Shown here one piece after another: positions 24,475 through 34,527 of a stretch of 44,030 nucleotides of DNA. The notes under the pieces are model-generated. The model made no database searches and was not told the DNA's origin. It saw nothing but the letters and a program-made list of their open reading frames with translations. Position 1 is the stretch's first letter; each line of letters starts with the position of its first letter. The stretch comes from Welwitschia mirabilis (Eukaryota; Gnetophyta; Gnetopsida; Welwitschiales): NCBI GenBank assembly GCA_051453625.1, contig JBOZIK010000001.1, positions 235,708,475 to 235,752,504 of the forward strand. Direction: 5' to 3'. Position numbers and translations under genes: made by a program.

Positions 24475-24992
24475 TTGGTTAAGATCAAGCCATTGAAACA
24501 CTATTTATCCTAATTCAAATAATGCCTCCTATGGATATTTTTCATATCCCTTTGCTATCTACTAACATTGTAGCCTAGCCAACTTTACCTTTGTCTCTTC
24601 TCTCTAGTAATCTACTTTTTGTGTGGCCTTAATAACTACCTCCTATAATCATGGCCTATTCCTCATTGATCTTCATCATTCCATTAGGATCTGATTCATA
24701 TTTTTAACATGCATAACTTACTTCTTTCATTGGTGATCCTCCTATGAAATTTTAGTTGATTCCATTTCTGCTTGCATGAACACTACTTTCTTCATTGGTA
24801 CTTCATAAAAGTGGCTCTCTTTCATGCTACCTTCTATCATTACAATTACCATTACAACAAAAACTATGTCTAAAACAAACATTATTGCTTCCCAAATATG
24901 ACTCTCTTTCCTACATAGCCAATGGCCTCTACACTATCACTCCTTTATGTACTACTACTTAAGCACCTAGTGTCTCCACCAACATGATAGAC
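24475..24992. other. Pyrimidine-rich flank of the copia element, no gene
   Basis: Short-motif C/T-rich DNA with frequent stops in all frames and no recognised product. The last five bases (tagac) are the left target-site candidate for the copia element, but the partner cannot be checked because the right LTR is truncated. Confidence 0.45.
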
Positions 24993-26038
24993 TAAAGGAT
25001 CTACAAATTCTAGAGAGGGGGTGAATAGGTTCTATAAATAAAATTACCCTTAAAAACATTCATAAGAAAATAAAGATATATTTAAAAAAGTAACTAAATA
25101 CTATCAAAAAAATTTTAATGAATAAAAGCACAGAGAAATAACTAAAATGAAAATACCCAAGAAGTGCACCAAAAAAAATGATTTATAATGGTTTAGAAAA
25201 ATCCTGATACTCCATTCTCAGCTATTAGTTTCAATCCTAAGCTAATCCAAATCCTTGTTTCTTTCTTTTCAATTTTCTAAGTCAGGCTATAACCTTAACA
25301 AGTGGACTTTTGAGGCTAGGTCTCAACCTTTATAGAAAAAAGATTTTGATGAGGTTAGTATGCCTGAATGCACTAGCTTCACTAGATCTAATGTATAATG
25401 AAGATGGAATACATTACTTAAAAAGAAGTTTACAAGTACAAGCTCATATAGTATAGTATATTACTTTTTAACTAGTGAATAACAACAATAAAAATGTGCT
25501 TTTCTTTTAGAAAAATTAATAACAAAAATTTATATTCTTTTGGCTTATATAAGAGATAGATTATTACATTGAAATATGGATTTAACACTTTAATGGTTAG
25601 GTATTGAAAAGTTAATGGCTAGAAAATATTATAAAATGATTCATTTTTGCTATGACTGATTGACCTCTCAAAACATCTGGTCGACTTGATTGATTGTCAT
25701 CACTAAAGTCAGTTGAACTCACTTTATTCTAGTTGACCAATTGTCTTATACTATATGATCTGGTGGATTCCATCTAATGTCTAGTTGATCACCTTTATTT
25801 GAGTTTGATTGACCCCTAATGGGATCTAGTCCATCACCTTATTCTAGTTTTAATCAACTCCTTATGGAGTCTGGTTAATTCCTTATCAATTTTAATAGTT
25901 TTTTGAACAAAAGCAAGATTTAAAAAAGATATTGATTTACTTCTAACTTGTAAATCTTTATTAACCTAAATTATTTTCTATATATTAAACTATATCAAGT
26001 ATGCTAGTTTAATATTGATTTGGTCATATAACTTAACA
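24993..26038 (-). repeat. 3' LTR of the copia element, 1,046 bp
   Basis: The minus-strand start TGTTAAGTTATATGACC follows the purine tract at 26041-26050. The far end aligns with the PBS-side edge of the 5' LTR: aaggatctacaaattctagagagggggtgaatag at 24995 against aaggatctacaaatcctaaagagggggtaaatag at 32553. The terminal TG has become TA at 24993. Confidence 0.85.
25650..25895. repeat. Degenerate subrepeats inside the copia LTR
   Basis: Phrases of the form ctagttgatcaccttatt, ctggtcgacttgattgatt and ctggtggattcca begin near 25676, 25730, 25761, 25783, 25828 and 25873. The spacing of 22-54 bases clusters at about 45. They lie in the U3-like half near the LTR start and may be old enhancer repeats. 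Confidence 0.5.
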
Positions 26039-26040
26039 AT

Positions 26041-26050
26041 CTCCCTCTTT
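26041..26050 (-). other. Polypurine tract of the copia element
   Basis: The minus strand reads aaagagggag, then at, then the LTR start TGTTAAG. The preceding catcaatgct completes the usual context of copia elements of this kind. Confidence 0.85.
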
Positions 26051-26469
26051 AGCATTGATGATAAATTATATTTGATTAGATACAAGATTATTATTCTAAT
26101 AGAAAATTTTGTAAAAACTCCTCTAACAATATGCCATAAAAAATTTTTATATATTATCAAGTAATAAAATATTTGTGGATCATTAACACACAAAATCAAG
26201 ATAAAAGATATTTTGATGATTATTTTGTAAATAATAAAACATTCATTGATTTTAATAAAGAGCTAAGTACCAAGTATAAAATGTCTGAATGTAGCATTCT
26301 ATAGAATAAATATAACTAATCATTACAAAAAGAGTAAAAGTAGTTTTCATCAACCATATAATAACTATAGAAAAAATAACAAGAAACAATAATAAAAACG
26401 CTAGCAGTACTAAATTTTTCTTCCTCTTTTAACATCAATGGCAAAGGAGAGAAATTGAAAGATAAGAAG

Positions 26470-27537
26470 TTAGTATAAATCTTGCTCCTCTTTAGATTCT
26501 TATTTGAAGTCAGGGTCTTCCTCCTCTTCTTCTTCTTCCTCTTCTACCTATTTGTACTGAGAACTGCTAGCCTCCTCTGAAATATTTACAATCTCATAGC
26601 TAGCTATAATAAGAGCCTCTTTCATGTGACGAGTACAAGATTTTAGTCTTTTGGGATAAGAAAGGATTTCATTAGGAGGTGCCTTCTTAAGATAAGGGGA
26701 TTTTAATGATTTCTTTGTATCAAAAAAACATATGCATTAGAGAGAGTGGCACATCTTGTTAAGTACATTGGAGTTAAAACTTTAAGCTTTACATGAAATT
26801 AAACTCTAAAACACTAAATTTTTGTAATAAGGACAAAATAAGGAAGAGACCTAGTTTTATGATATTTAAGCTATGAAATCATATTCTTTAAGATAATAAG
26901 AGAAGCATTAATATTATGACGAATTTCAACCAAATATAAAAGATAAGCTCTATATTTTAAGATCTCATCATGATGATTGATAATGGGTAAAAAGTTATAA
27001 GTAAATACAAGACACAAAAACTAGTATTTGGGAATGAGATAGGATGTAGAAATGGTGGTTTTTACTAGATGAACTTGCAAAAAAGTTCCCTAGTAACTTC
27101 GGCCTTGTCTCCCATGGAATTACCTAAAGGTCAAAACTCCCCATAGTCCATCACCAGATGATTTATGACTAAATCTAGTAGATCTAGAATAACATTCATC
27201 CATCTTCCCAATACAAGGGTCGAAAGGTGGAGGAATTATCATCATAGGTTACATTTACATAAAACATGAGGGTAAGAAAAGGGTAGGCTAAACTAGATAC
27301 ATCAATAAAATATGATAGATCTAGTGCATTTAGAAGTCTTACCATATCACCAAGTTCTCTTAGTTCTTCAAAAGTAACTGGCCACTCTTGACAGATAGGT
27401 TTTTTCTTACATTTATTTATGAACTTATTAATGGCTTTATATAATGTTCTTAAATAGAAATAAGATAGATCTTTGCTAGCTAGCACTTTATGACATGAAC
27501 TTCTAAAGGACCCCTTAGCCATTTTACAACATGACAC
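26470..27537 (-). pseudogene. Extra ORF downstream of pol (ORF3-like protein), broken
   Basis: The first 113 codons are open from the ATG at 27537 (MSCCKMAKGSFRSS) to a stop at 27196. Readable phrases include EWPVTFEELRELGDMVRLL and AYPFLTLMFYVNVTYDD. After a frameshift the protein continues (MNVILDLLDLVINHLVMDYGEF region near 27195-27130, later YLLYLVEIRHNINASL near 26930-26880) and ends in an acidic run of nine Glu encoded by 26520-26550 and DPDFK. The whole would be roughly 350 residues. The style resembles the 'putative plant transposon protein' domain often found in retroelement-associated ORFs; some copia elements of the SIRE type carry an env-like ORF here. No signal peptide or clear membrane segment is evident. 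Function unknown. It has the longest clean frame of the element. Confidence 0.62.
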
Positions 27538-27949
27538 TTGGTGAAAATAAAAAAAATGGAGGAAACTAATAAAGGAATGAGAGTATCAGGTAGAATATAG
27601 GTGGAAGTGAGGAATGTAAGATTTCAAAATCTTTTACAATAGAGATAAAATGAGTTTATTTTAAGGGGGAAAAAGGGCTCATCACCTTTCTTCCATTAAA
27701 AACCCTACAGATCCTATTAACCAAATGAAGATCTAGGTGACCCATTAAGGTATAGGTTATTTTTCTCTAGGTATGATTAAATGAGACATAGTCTAATCAA
27801 TCCTACTTGAATGAAGTTTCTTCTAAAATAAGTTTAGGTAGCTGAGTTAAAATCTAGTTGATCCAACTTTCCCAAATTTGATCAAACAAATTGAAAATCC
27901 AATCTACCATCCTACTTTTAATTAAAGGATAATGACAAAACCTCTAATT

Positions 27950-28600
27950 CATACTAAAGATTTATAAATTTATCAAATATTAGGGTTTGTAAATATATCA
28001 GCTAGCTATTATTTAGTGTTTACGAAATTCATGAAAAATATTGCCTTTTTTAACTTAATATTTAAGAAAATGATCGCTAATCTTGATATTTTTAGTGTGA
28101 AAATGATTAACAAGATTTTTTGATATATTAATTATACTTGTATTATTACAAATAATGTGTACCTAGTCATAGTTAATTTTAAAGTCTTCTAAGCATTTGC
28201 TTCATCTAAAGAATATGGATACAACAACTTCCTAATACTATATATTTAGCTTTTGCTATAGAAAGAGAAATAAAATTTTATTTCTTACTTACCATTCTAC
28301 TAAACATGATCCAAGAACAAATTAATTTTCACTTGTACTTTTTTTTTTTTGTCCTTGTATCCAGCTTAATCTACATCACTAAATCTTGCAAGTTCAAAAG
28401 ATGTTCCTTTAGGATACAATAGCCCATAATCACTAGTTTCTTTTATGTAATTGATGCTTCTTTTGATAGCTTTGAGGTGAGATTTCTTACTGTTTACTTG
28501 ATATATAGCATACACATCCACTCTAAACATTATATCAAATCAACTAGTTATTAAATATAAGAAGCTTCCTATCATGCTTCTATATGGTTTTCAATCAATT
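27950..28600 (-). pseudogene. Copia RT C-terminus and RNase H remnant
   Basis: Minus frames read YRSMIGSFLYL (28585-28550), SHLKAIKRSINYIKETSDYGLLYPKG (28490-28410 region), FSDVD.AGYKDKK.KSTS (28395-28340; usual YSDADWAGDRDDRKSTSG), FVLGSCLVEW (28320-28290), AKAKYIVLGSCC..ILWMKQML (28255-28185; usual STAEAEYIA....QVLWMKQ), then NTSIINISKNLVNHFHTK (28150-28090; usual CDNTSAI.ISKNPVQHSRTKHI) and LADIFTNP (28010-27985). This is unmistakably Ty1/copia. Stops interrupt it, including in the catalytic D..AG block. Confidence 0.9.
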
Positions 28601-28639
28601 GATTGTCCATGATTTTTAAGACTAACTTTACATGATGTT

Positions 28640-29470
28640 AACATGGGAATGGTGGTTAACTTTACATTCTCAAGACCAAATCACTTTACCAATTCCTTCA
28701 CATACTTTAATTGAGAAATGAAAATGCCTTGATTAGTTTACCTAATTTACAACTCCAAGAACATGCTTACTTTTCCTAGCATGCTCATATCACAATGTAT
28801 TATTATGATGTTAGTAAAATCTTTTAAGAAATTCTCCTTTAAATCCGAAAAAATTACATTGTTAGCATGAATTTAAATAATAATGGTCTTCTTCATGTTT
28901 CTTAATAAAAAGATTTTTATCTACAACTTCCCATCTATAACCACTATCCTCAAGAAAAGTTGTTAATTTTTTATATCATGCCTTGGAGNNNNNNNNNNNN
29001 NNNNNNNNNNNNNNNNNNNNNNNNNNNNNNNNNNNNNNNNNNNNNNNNNNNNNNNNNNNNNNNNNNNNNNNNNNNNNNNNNNNNNNNNNNNNNNNNNNNN
29101 NNNNNNNNNNNNNNNNNNNNNNNNNNNNNNNNNNNNNNNNNNNNNNNNNNNNNNNNNNNNNNNNNNNNNNNNNNNNNNNNNNNNNNNNNNNNNNNNNNNN
29201 NNNNNNNNNNNNNNNNNNNNNNNNNNAAATCTGATTGTAACCTTGATCCACTGATCTTATCTTTTTTTTTTTTTAATTATGATAGTGTGTTCATCACATT
29301 TATTCTTAAAAATCTACTTTGTTCTAATTACATTCTGATCTGTTTTAACTAACTTTTAGACATCATTTCTTTTAAATTGTTATAACTCCTTTTGCATTGC
29401 CATCAGCCACCCTTCAGGAGTTTTAGCCTCTTGATCTTTCTTGAGTTCAACTTGAGACACATAGCAAATG
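28640..29470 (-). pseudogene. Ty1/copia reverse transcriptase remnant with gap
   Basis: The domain starts with AKTPEGWLMAMQKEL and FKRNDV (29430-29345; usual W..AM.EEL..FERNDVW), then a block like NKCDEHTIIIKKK before a 238-N gap at 28989-29226. Beyond the gap come FLEDSGYRWEVVDKNLFIKKH (28950-28890 region), an NNVIF block where YVDDIIFG is expected (28865-28850), CDMSMLGKVSMFLELQI (28800-28745) and QGIFISQLKYVKELV (28735-28690). The two catalytic Asp of YVDD are gone, replaced by NN through C-to-T type changes. The gene would have made cDNA from element RNA. Confidence 0.9.
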
Positions 29471-29599
29471 TGAGCATAAAACATTTTAAGGGAATTTCTA
29501 AAGTTCATCCTTAAGTTTACATCTCTAATAACTAAATTAAGAGGGTGATCTTTTAGTTCTTTGAGATTCTTGGGAGTTGATTCTTATGTTGTTTATTTT

Positions 29600-30560
29600 T
29601 CTTTCTACTTGTAACTTCTTTGTTAATTTTGAAATTATAAGAAAGAACTTCTTCATCACTTACAAGAAAAGGTTTGTAACTATTATCATCAATTTGTATA
29701 TTTATAGATTCTTCCACTATTACATTTCATTTGTTCAAGACACTATAATCTCTAATTCTAGTTGAGTATCTAAGAAAAAATTTTTCATATACCTTAGACT
29801 TAAAGTTGCTTAAATGTTCTCTATCTTTTAAAATAAAGCATTTACTTCCAAAGACTTTAAAATAATATACATTTTGTTTTTATCCTTTTCATAGTTCATA
29901 GATAGTTTTATACATATCAACTCTTAGATATAATCTATTAATAATAGAACATGTAGTACTTATTGCTTCAACCCAAAAGTTTTTTTAGTACCTCCTTATT
30001 ATTTAGCATTGCTCTTACCATCTCTTGAAGAACCCTACTTTTCCTTTCTGCTACCCCATTTTATTATGGGGTTTTTGATGCTAAAAAATCATGTTCTATT
30101 CCATTGTCCATACAATACTATTCAAAAAGATAGTTTTCAAATTCTCCTTCATAAACACTTCTAATTTGTTTAATAAAGTATCCCTTTTTATTCTGAATTT
30201 GATTATAGATTTCAATAAATCTTTTGAAAGTTTTAGCCTTGTTTCCTAGGAAAGTAATCCAAGTACCTAAAGTAGTTATCTACCACTATTTAAAAAAAAA
30301 AAAAAAGAACTTTTTCTTACTAGTCTTCTAGTTTGAGAAGGATCCACTAAGTTCTTATGAATAAGTTCAAGGGGCATTATTATGGAGACTAAGTTTTTAC
30401 TTTTATGGGAGGTTCTTATTTGATGTTTACCAATATTGATTTTAGAAACACCTCCCATGATTTTCTTTTTAATGATGATCTTAAGTTGATCATAGTTTAA
30501 ATGACCAAAATGTTGATGTCACAACTATTTTTGATTTACATGTAAAAAGTAATAGATAGA
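29600..30560 (-). pseudogene. Copia gag-pre-integrase and integrase remnant
   Basis: Reading minus: HQHFGHLNYDQLKII (30520-30475; usual LWHRRLGHMNY..L), GVSKINIGKHQIRTSHKSKN (30455-30395; usual CGACQ.GKQ..SFK.KN), MPLELIHKNLVDPSQTRRL (30380-30325; usual RPLELLHMDLFGP.RT.SLGG), TLGTWITFLGNKAKTFKRF (30270-30210; usual DDYSRFTWVFFL..K.ETF), FIKQIRSVYEGEFENY (30175-30130; usual IRSD.G.EFEN), EHDFLASKTP and NGVAERKSRVLQEMVRAML (30090-30005; usual HEFSAPRTPQQNGVVERKNR), FGSKCFILKDREHLSNFKSK (29880-29800). A poly-A run at 30292-30306 disrupts one frame. The DDE residues are partly lost (D to V at RSD). Confidence 0.92.
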
Positions 30561-30599
30561 AGAGTATTGATCAATACTATAAACATTGTCTATTCTATT

Positions 30600-30905
30600 T
30601 GCCTTAAGAAGAACCTCATCTATTCTACCATGTCTAAATTCATACTTTTAACAATTAAAAATAACTCTATGATTTTATCATAAATTTAACTAATACTAAG
30701 CAAATTATATTTAAGACCATTTGTATACAAAACTTCATTAATTTTAGGCATGTTACCTCCACTAATGCTTCCAATGCCTTTGATTTTTACCTTTCTATCA
30801 TCACTGAAAATCACTTATCCTCCATCAAAGTAATTCAGGTGTTAGTATCTTAATTTTTTACCTGTCATATAACAAGAGAACCCACTATTCAAGTACTAAT
30901 AATTT
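30600..30905 (-). pseudogene. Copia aspartic protease remnant
   Basis: The minus strand gives YLNSGFSCYMTG (30895-30860), which corresponds to the retropepsin motif W.LDSGCSRHMTG; the catalytic Asp reads Asn. It continues with KIKGIGSISGGNMPKINEVL (30785-30730) and LKYNLLSIS (30715-30690; usual LKHNLLSISQLCD). It lies between gag and integrase as expected. Confidence 0.85.
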
Positions 30906-31479
30906 CTATTACTATATTTGAAAGTTGTTTGAATAAATAAGATTTTAAAATTATTAGCCCTTATCCACATACCTCTTTTAAACTATTGTGGTACAAAAAA
31001 TTTAGGATTAAAAAATGGAATGTGCTAGTATGACTTGAAAAGAGTATAACCTTTCTAATTTACAAAATAATTTTGAATGACCTAATTTCCCATAAAAATA
31101 ATAGGTAATTTTTAAAGTGAAATTATTATTTTTTCATGTTACCTAATCAGAAGAAGTGGGTAGTTTTGAGGAGATGAATTCAATACCTCTTTTGTCATGA
31201 ACCAACTCTTCTATTTCAAGCATTTGTTCCAATTTACTAGAACTATTAAAAAATTTACTTATAAAATGAGATAAACTTTTACCTCTTAATTTAGCTTCAT
31301 GTTCTCCCTTTGAATTTCTTGTAGTTATCCTCCAAAGCTTCCTTTTTGTTGTTTAGAGACTTTACTATTTTATTTAGCTTAGTTATCTATTTGTTTATAT
31401 TTTCACATTCTATGTATAGATCTTAACAGGTGTCTTCTAATTCTTCTTCTTCTTCTTCTATGATATTTAGATCATTCAA

Positions 31480-32501
31480 ATTGATTGAATAAGACACCTT
31501 ATTCAAGGGTAGAACTATTTCCATGATAGAGAGTTTTCTATCTCCCTCTAACTCTTGACTAAAGATTTTGTTTCTTTCTCATCCACGTTGTTTCAAGTAG
31601 CCATGAAGGATGGTCTCTTGGATTTTTTTATTAGAACATTCATTTATGACATGTCCATATACTTCACAAGCATATCATTGGATCTCCCTTGATTTCTCTT
31701 AATCTATTCTTAGGTTGAATTAGTCACTTCTAGATTCCTTACATGATTTCCCATCTCTTCTTTTTTTGTACAAAAATTTTTGAATCTTCTTACTAGTAAT
31801 GCAACCTCATACTCATTAAGGTCATCATTTGATATTTCAAATTTTGCTTCTTTCTACACTTTTTTTAATGTAAGACTTTTCTTCTTATCTTTAGAAGACT
31901 TTAATTCATAAGTTTAAAGATTACCTTGCAGTTCATCCAAGTTCATATGGTTGACATTCTTACTTTCTTTAATTACAATGACCATTTTTTCTTCATACAT
32001 ATTTTCTCCTAGGCTTACTATTGAGTTCACTATATCTATCAACCTAGCAAAGAATTCTTGAAGAGTTTATTCCTCCTCTATATGAATATCTTCAAACTTA
32101 AAGATGTGCATTTGCAATTTTGCCTATTTTATGCTAGACATACCTTCATGAGTTATTTCAAAAATTTCCTATGCTTTTTTAGTAGATTTGCAATTTATAA
32201 TCCTATTGAATTCTTCTATACAAACTACATAAAAGATAGCATTAAGAGCATGGGCATTTATGGTTGCCTTAGCCTTATTAATGGGAGTGCATTAGTTCCT
32301 CAGATTCACAATGGTCATGATATTGCCACTAGTATTTATTTTAGTCATTATAGGTTGTTCATACCCATTTTAAATTACCTCTTTTATGTTAACATTAAGG
32401 GACCTAAGGACAATTCTTATTCTAATCTTCCAATAAGCATAGTTAATTCCATAAGACAATGGTGGCCTTTTGGTAGAGGATTCATCTAAGGGGTTACTCA
32501 T
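31480..32501 (-). pseudogene. Copia gag remnant with zinc knuckle
   Basis: The start is the ATG at 32501-32499 (MSNPLDESSTKRPPLSYG), about 30 bases inside the PBS. Next come NYAYWKIRIRI (usual NY..WK.RM), NAIFYVVCIEEFNRI..CKSTKKAXEIFE (near 32240-32160), HEGMSS and KLQMHIFKFEDIHI (near 32145-32075), EFFARLIDIVNSIVSLGE (near 32055-32005) and MVIVIKESKNVNHMNLDEL (1985-1935 of the 30-kb block). These match the UBN2/DUF4219 gag of plant copia elements. The knuckle at 31636-31677 reads xYACEVYGHVINEC; its first Cys codon is now TGA. A Glu-rich run follows at 31440-31460. The 143-codon frame on the opposite strand is its shadow. Confidence 0.88.
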
Positions 32502-32528
32502 TATTAGGGCTAAGAGTCTAAATATGTT

Positions 32529-32543
32529 AAAATCTACTACCAA
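32529..32543 (-). other. Primer binding site of the copia element
   Basis: The minus strand TTGGTAGTAGATTTT matches TTGGTATCAGAGCTT at 11 of 15 positions, the usual initiator tRNA-Met primer site with its flank. It begins 7 bases inside the LTR end TTCA at 32551. Confidence 0.7.
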
Positions 32544-32550
32544 TACAAAA

Positions 32551-32635
32551 TGAAGGATCTACAAATCCTAAAGAGGGGGTAAATAGGATTGCAGGACAAA
32601 ATTATCCTTAAAATCATTTAGAATAAAATAATAAT
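32551..32635 (-). repeat. Truncated 5' LTR of the copia element
   Basis: Homology to the 3' LTR runs from tgaaggatctac (32551) to about gaataaaataataat (32635) and then stops. The remaining 960 bp of the LTR were not found to the right in this window, so it has been deleted or displaced beyond the window. Confidence 0.75.
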
Positions 32636-32945
32636 CACTATAAGAAGTAGAGGATTTTAAAGTGTTTATTTAAATAAACACATTAATTATAGGGCATTTT
32701 AAGGCATACATTTTAATAAACTCCTTGAATTAAAAAATTCTAATCTTTTTAAGGCGTGTTTTAAAATAAATGCCTTAAAAGACTCTTTTAAATGTTTTTA
32801 AGGCATTTATAAATTAGCACCTTAAATGTTTCTGATTTTTAAGGTTCTTAACCAAATAAATGCCTTAAAAGTTATGATCTTTTAAGGTGATTAACTAATT
32901 AAATGCCTTAAAATCTTGGTTTATTGGGTGGAAAGTTGTGTATTA
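32636..32945. mobile_element. CACTA-type transposon terminus with subterminal repeats
   Basis: The copia LTR stops at the sequence CACTATAAGAAG, one base off the common plant CACTA end CACTACAAGAA. Over the next 300 bp the motif tttttaaggc alternates with its complement atgccttaaaa: near 32690, 32750, 32775, 32798, 32838, 32863, 32880 and 32903. Arrays of short direct and inverted subterminal motifs bind the transposase in En/Spm-like elements. No transposase gene is visible. The opposite terminus (..CTTATAGTG plus repeats) was not found, so the extent of the element is open. An old MITE or a miniature hairpin array would be alternatives. Confidence 0.55.
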
Positions 32946-33655
32946 CATTGCCAAAAGCCAAAAACCCTCATGCATTTCTTCTAAAACATAGTATGGGAAA
33001 TTACATGAAAACAAAGTAAAGAGGATTAAAACCATACATAATTTTTATGGGTTAAAGATCTTAAAACCCTAATTCTAGCCTATAGAAAGAAGCATTGAGA
33101 GCTTACTCTTTATTTCTAAATACAAACGAGCAGTAAGAGCACAAGGCAAGTGAAAATGCTAAAGCAAATAAACAAGATCAAGGACTTTCTTCTTACAGTG
33201 CGTAGGAAGGATGTGTGATCTATGAGTATAAAGAGGATTAAAGGTGTCATTAAGTTTAAAGTAAGATGTAAGAGGTATCTTTATACTCTTTGTGTTCTTG
33301 ACATCGAAAACACCAATAAGCTTAAGAAATCTCTTCATCTAGGTTTGACATGTTCATGATTTGATTTAGAGATGATCTATTTACCTTTTAAGTTCTATCT
33401 CACCTAGGGATTTTCTTACCATTTTCTTCTATTATATGGATGGATTCAAAGTACTCTTTCCTTCATTTTATTTTTTAGTATCTTAAAATTATGAAATTTA
33501 AGAAGTTCTGAAACTAGTATGTTAAGTATCTAATATATATTTTTAACATTCAAGCTCTTTTTTGATCTTTATCAAGTAAACATGTAATGGTTTCTATACT
33601 ATTAAAGTTTATTGGATGTTTTGATTTTTCCCAAAAAAACATAGGTAGAGTAGGG
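32946..33655. other. No recognisable gene
   Basis: Slightly less AT-rich DNA with the phrases catgaaaacaaagtaaagagg and aaaaccctaattctagcc, which resemble the 5' untranslated DNA of a gene, but no frame can be followed. It leads from the CACTA-like end into duplication unit A. Confidence 0.4.
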
Positions 33656-33668
33656 GTGCGACTTCAAG

Positions 33669-33860
33669 TCAAACCATGAGCATGACCATAACTTCAAGCA
33701 GAACCATGAACAAGGCTGCATTTAATGAGTATAAGAACAAGTAAATGGTAGCACTTGAGAGGGGCTCAAAATCAGAAAAATAAAAGGGAAGAGAGTCTCC
33801 ATAAGAAATGTAGAGAGCGCATGCAGACTTAGCAATTTTCTGCAGCTCTTCAGCCATCAA
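33669..33860 (-). CDS. Unrecognised start-codon ORF, copy A
   Basis: A 63-codon ORF. The second ATG (33857) corresponds to the start in copy B and opens MAEELQKIAKSACALYIS, followed by YGDSLPFYFSDFEPLSSA. After that the composition turns hydrophobic (LFLYSLNAALFMVLLEVMVMLMV) and probably reads into non-coding DNA. The first 35 codons look like a real first exon of an unidentified gene: they have balanced composition and are repeated in copy B. No family is recognised. It runs opposite to the importin exon 580 bases away. Confidence 0.35.
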   Translation of the reverse strand: MMAEELQKIAKSACALYISYGDSLPFYFSDFEPLSSATIYLFLYSLNAALFMVLLEVMVMLMV

Positions 33861-34435
33861 CTATGGAGAAGAGAGTAATTACATAGTATTTTTGTATCAT
33901 TTTCCTATGTTACTTGCAATTAAATGCATTTTTGGCAAGAAGGTTTTCGGATCTGATAACTTATTTCATTTGTGGTTTTGGAGTGTTTGTAGTTTTTAAT
34001 GCCTTGCTTTGTTTGGATTGATGATAGATTGACAAGATCTTCTTAAAAAAGATTTGTAAGTTTCATGAGAATTAATCTCTCTATGAGAGCTTTGTGTAAG
34101 AATGTTTACCTACTGGTAAACCTTTGCAATTAGTGATTTTTGGTGTGTAGTTTAATGATAATATCATGATGTTTATTGATCTAAGCCTTAAGTTTACCGT
34201 TAATGATTTACTAGATTATTTGATCATTTATGGTTTCAAATCTTTTATCTTAAAAGTTTCCTTATGATGATAAATGAAGTATGGTTAGAAGATCAGAATC
34301 TTAAGATAAAGGCAACTACTTAGTTTCGCAATTTGCTTTCAATAGGTAAATGTACAGGATGTCCCGTTTCTATCATCCTTTTTTCTCCTTTTGGTAGAGA
34401 TGAATATTCACTTTAGCCCAACTTTATATTTGCAG

Positions 34436-34527
34436 AACATAGCCCATTAATAGAGGAAGTCATTGCAACTGGTGTTGTTCAATGATTTGTTAAGTTTCTT
34501 ACTAGACACAATTTTCCTAATCTTTAA
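34436..34527 (+). pseudogene. Importin-alpha exon, copy A (broken)
   Basis: The 92-bp block is bordered by tttgcag and gt. In frame it reads SPLIEEVIATGVVQ, stop, FVKFLTRHNFPNL, stop, against the conserved importin-alpha armadillo segment (form SPPIEEVI..GVVPRFVEFL.R.D.PQLQ). The Arg codon CGA has become TGA and the final Gln codon a TAA, and Pro has become Gln. Importin-alpha carries cargo with nuclear localisation signals into the nucleus. No neighbouring importin exon (for example FEAAWALTNIASG) was found, so this is a single-exon fragment. Confidence 0.8.

Larger units (their letters stand above)
24993..32635 (-). mobile_element. Decayed Ty1/copia retrotransposon with an extra 3' ORF
   Basis: Reading minus, the order is truncated 5' LTR (32635-32551), initiator-Met-like PBS, gag (UBN2/DUF4219 type), protease, gag-pre-integrase, integrase, RT, RNase H, an extra ORF, polypurine tract and 3' LTR (26038-24993). 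Integrase before RT is diagnostic of Ty1/copia. The purine tract context (aaagagggagattgttaag), the RT wording and an ORF behind pol are all features I associate with the SIRE/Maximus lineage; the lineage call is inference. All coding parts contain stops. The 5' LTR ends abruptly where CACTA-like DNA begins. Confidence 0.88.

Noticed and set aside
32058-32489. 143-codon plus-strand frame
   Set aside because: It is the shadow of the minus-strand copia gag, which matches its family in order; the plus translation resembles nothing.
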